Source of the DNA: DATMER01 sp040349255
GTDB lineage: Bacteria > Acidobacteriota > Thermoanaerobaculia > Multivoradales > UBA5704
Assembly (NCBI GenBank): GCA_040349255.1
Contig: JBEQUE010000051.1
Location: 1 to 64,000 of the forward strand
Direction of reading: 5' to 3'
Length of the DNA: 64,000 nt
Shown here: in pieces, positions 63,435 through 64,000 of the stretch
How positions within the stretch are numbered: the stretch's first letter is position 1
How the letters are laid out: each line of letters begins with the position of its first letter
Notes under the pieces: generated by a model
The model's database searches: none
What the model was told of the DNA's origin: nothing
The model's input: the letters and a program-made list of their open reading frames with translations, nothing else
Position numbers and translations under genes: made by a program

Positions 63435-64000
63435 GGTCTCTCTCCGATCTTCTCCCGGATGCGGCCCGCGGCCTCGTGGATGCGGCAGATGCAGTCACAG
63501 ATCCGGCTCACCTCGTCCTCCTCCTGATGGGAGCTGATCGGCAGGCAGAGGACCGAGCCCGCGACCGCCTCCGCCGTCCGCGGCCGCCGGCCGGGCGATA
63601 CTGCGTCGCGCAGCCCCGGATGGGCCGACAGGTCCGGCGACAGCATGGCACGGCCGAGCACGTTGTCCGCCGCCAGCGCCGCCAAGAGCCCGTCCCGGCT
63701 CAGCCCGAACCGCTCGCTCACGCGGACCGCGAAATTGACGTGGTTGGACCGGTCGCCAGGATCGGTCCTCTGGAAACCCAGGCCCGGCACGCCTCCCAGG
63801 CGCTCCCGGTACAGCCCGGCCAATCCCGCTCTATGCCCGATCCAGGACTCCAGCCGGTCCATCCCCCACAGCCCCAGGATGGCCGGGATCTCCGCCATCT
63901 TGCCGTTGATGCCGCCCGGGCTGCGAACCACCCGGTCCTCGCCGAGGCCGAAGTTGAGCCGTTGCCGGGCCTCGCGGGCCAGCGACTCGTCGCGGGTGGC
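63431..64000 (-). CDS. DegT/DnrJ/EryC1-family aminotransferase, 5' end outside the window
   Basis: The C-terminal 190 residues of a PLP-dependent sugar aminotransferase. The family block FGLGEDRVVRSPGGINGKMA followed by EIPAILGL is complete (this block lies after the catalytic Lys, which is outside the window). VNFAVRVSERFGLSRDGLLA and LCLPISSHQEEDEVSRI are the typical end. Such enzymes make amino sugars for surface glycans. The frame continues past base 64000. Confidence 0.88.
   Translation of the reverse strand, partial: ATRDESLAREARQRLNFGLGEDRVVRSPGGINGKMAEIPAILGLWGMDRLESWIGHRAGLAGLYRERLGGVPGLGFQRTDPGDRSNHVNFAVRVSERFGLSRDGLLAALAADNVLGRAMLSPDLSAHPGLRDAVSPGRRPRTAEAVAGSVLCLPISSHQEEDEVSRICDCICRIHEAAGRIREKIGERP

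Overview
The window is high-GC, gene-dense bacterial chromosome, most likely from an Acidobacteriota lineage (Thermoanaerobaculia-like). This assignment is inference from gene content: a C-terminal piece of an acidobacterial-type VWFA-related protein at the left edge, Gram-negative envelope genes (Kdo synthesis, lipid A acyltransferase, type IV pilus motors, lipoproteins), and no rRNA or tRNA to anchor a name. Codon use is strongly GC-rich, so very long open frames appear on the wrong strand. Genes were called from protein-family recognition, not frame length.

Layout. 1-5 kb: VWFA tail, then two tandem membrane-bound M48 metalloprotease paralogues; the second runs antisense into the end of addA. 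4.9-12 kb (-): AddB-like nuclease and AddA-like helicase-nuclease (double-strand-break repair). 12-15 kb (-): ABC exporter and a lipoprotein phosphoesterase. 15-20.6 kb (+): pilT, pilC, a hairpin, then the pilS-pilR two-component pair. 20.7-26.5 kb (+): a tight Kdo/lipid A operon kdsB-pyrG-kdsA-kdsD-kdsC-acyltransferase. 26.5-28.4 kb (-): glycosyltransferase and a PIG-L-like protein. 28.5-32.5 kb: accessory patch with a hicA relic, a His/Met-rich outer-membrane protein, a hypothetical gene, a 20-bp tandem array of about 25 units, a lone STN-domain protein, a YjbR-like protein and an intact hicBA pair. 32.5-37.8 kb: CstA-type transporter, APC permease, phosphofructokinase and Hsp20. 37.9-43.1 kb: histidine kinase and a peptide-type ABC importer without ATPases. 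43-52.8 kb: MFS transporter, queA, YncE-like propeller, methylmalonyl-CoA mutase catalytic subunit, PAS-GGDEF-EAL protein and two APC permeases. 52.8-55 kb: accessory island with a Phd/VapC pair, gene debris, an ImmA/IrrE peptidase lacking its HTH half, and seven tandem 42-bp hairpin units. 55-59.6 kb (-): Gld-type ABC export operon with a DUF4340 protein. 59.7-64 kb: second Phd/PIN pair, coiled-coil protein, LD-carboxypeptidase, HipA-like kinase with DUF3037 partner, hypothetical gene and a truncated DegT aminotransferase.

How genes work together. The Kdo operon holds every step from ribulose-5-phosphate to CMP-Kdo, with CTP synthase beside the CTP-consuming KdsB and a late acyltransferase at the end. 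Many neighbours overlap by 4 bases (ATGA, GTGA, TTGA or CTGA), implying translational coupling. Three toxin-antitoxin-type modules, a toxin relic and two unusual tandem arrays cluster in two accessory patches; both arrays and a pair of REP-like elements lie between convergent genes. These arrays are the best candidates here for something not previously described.
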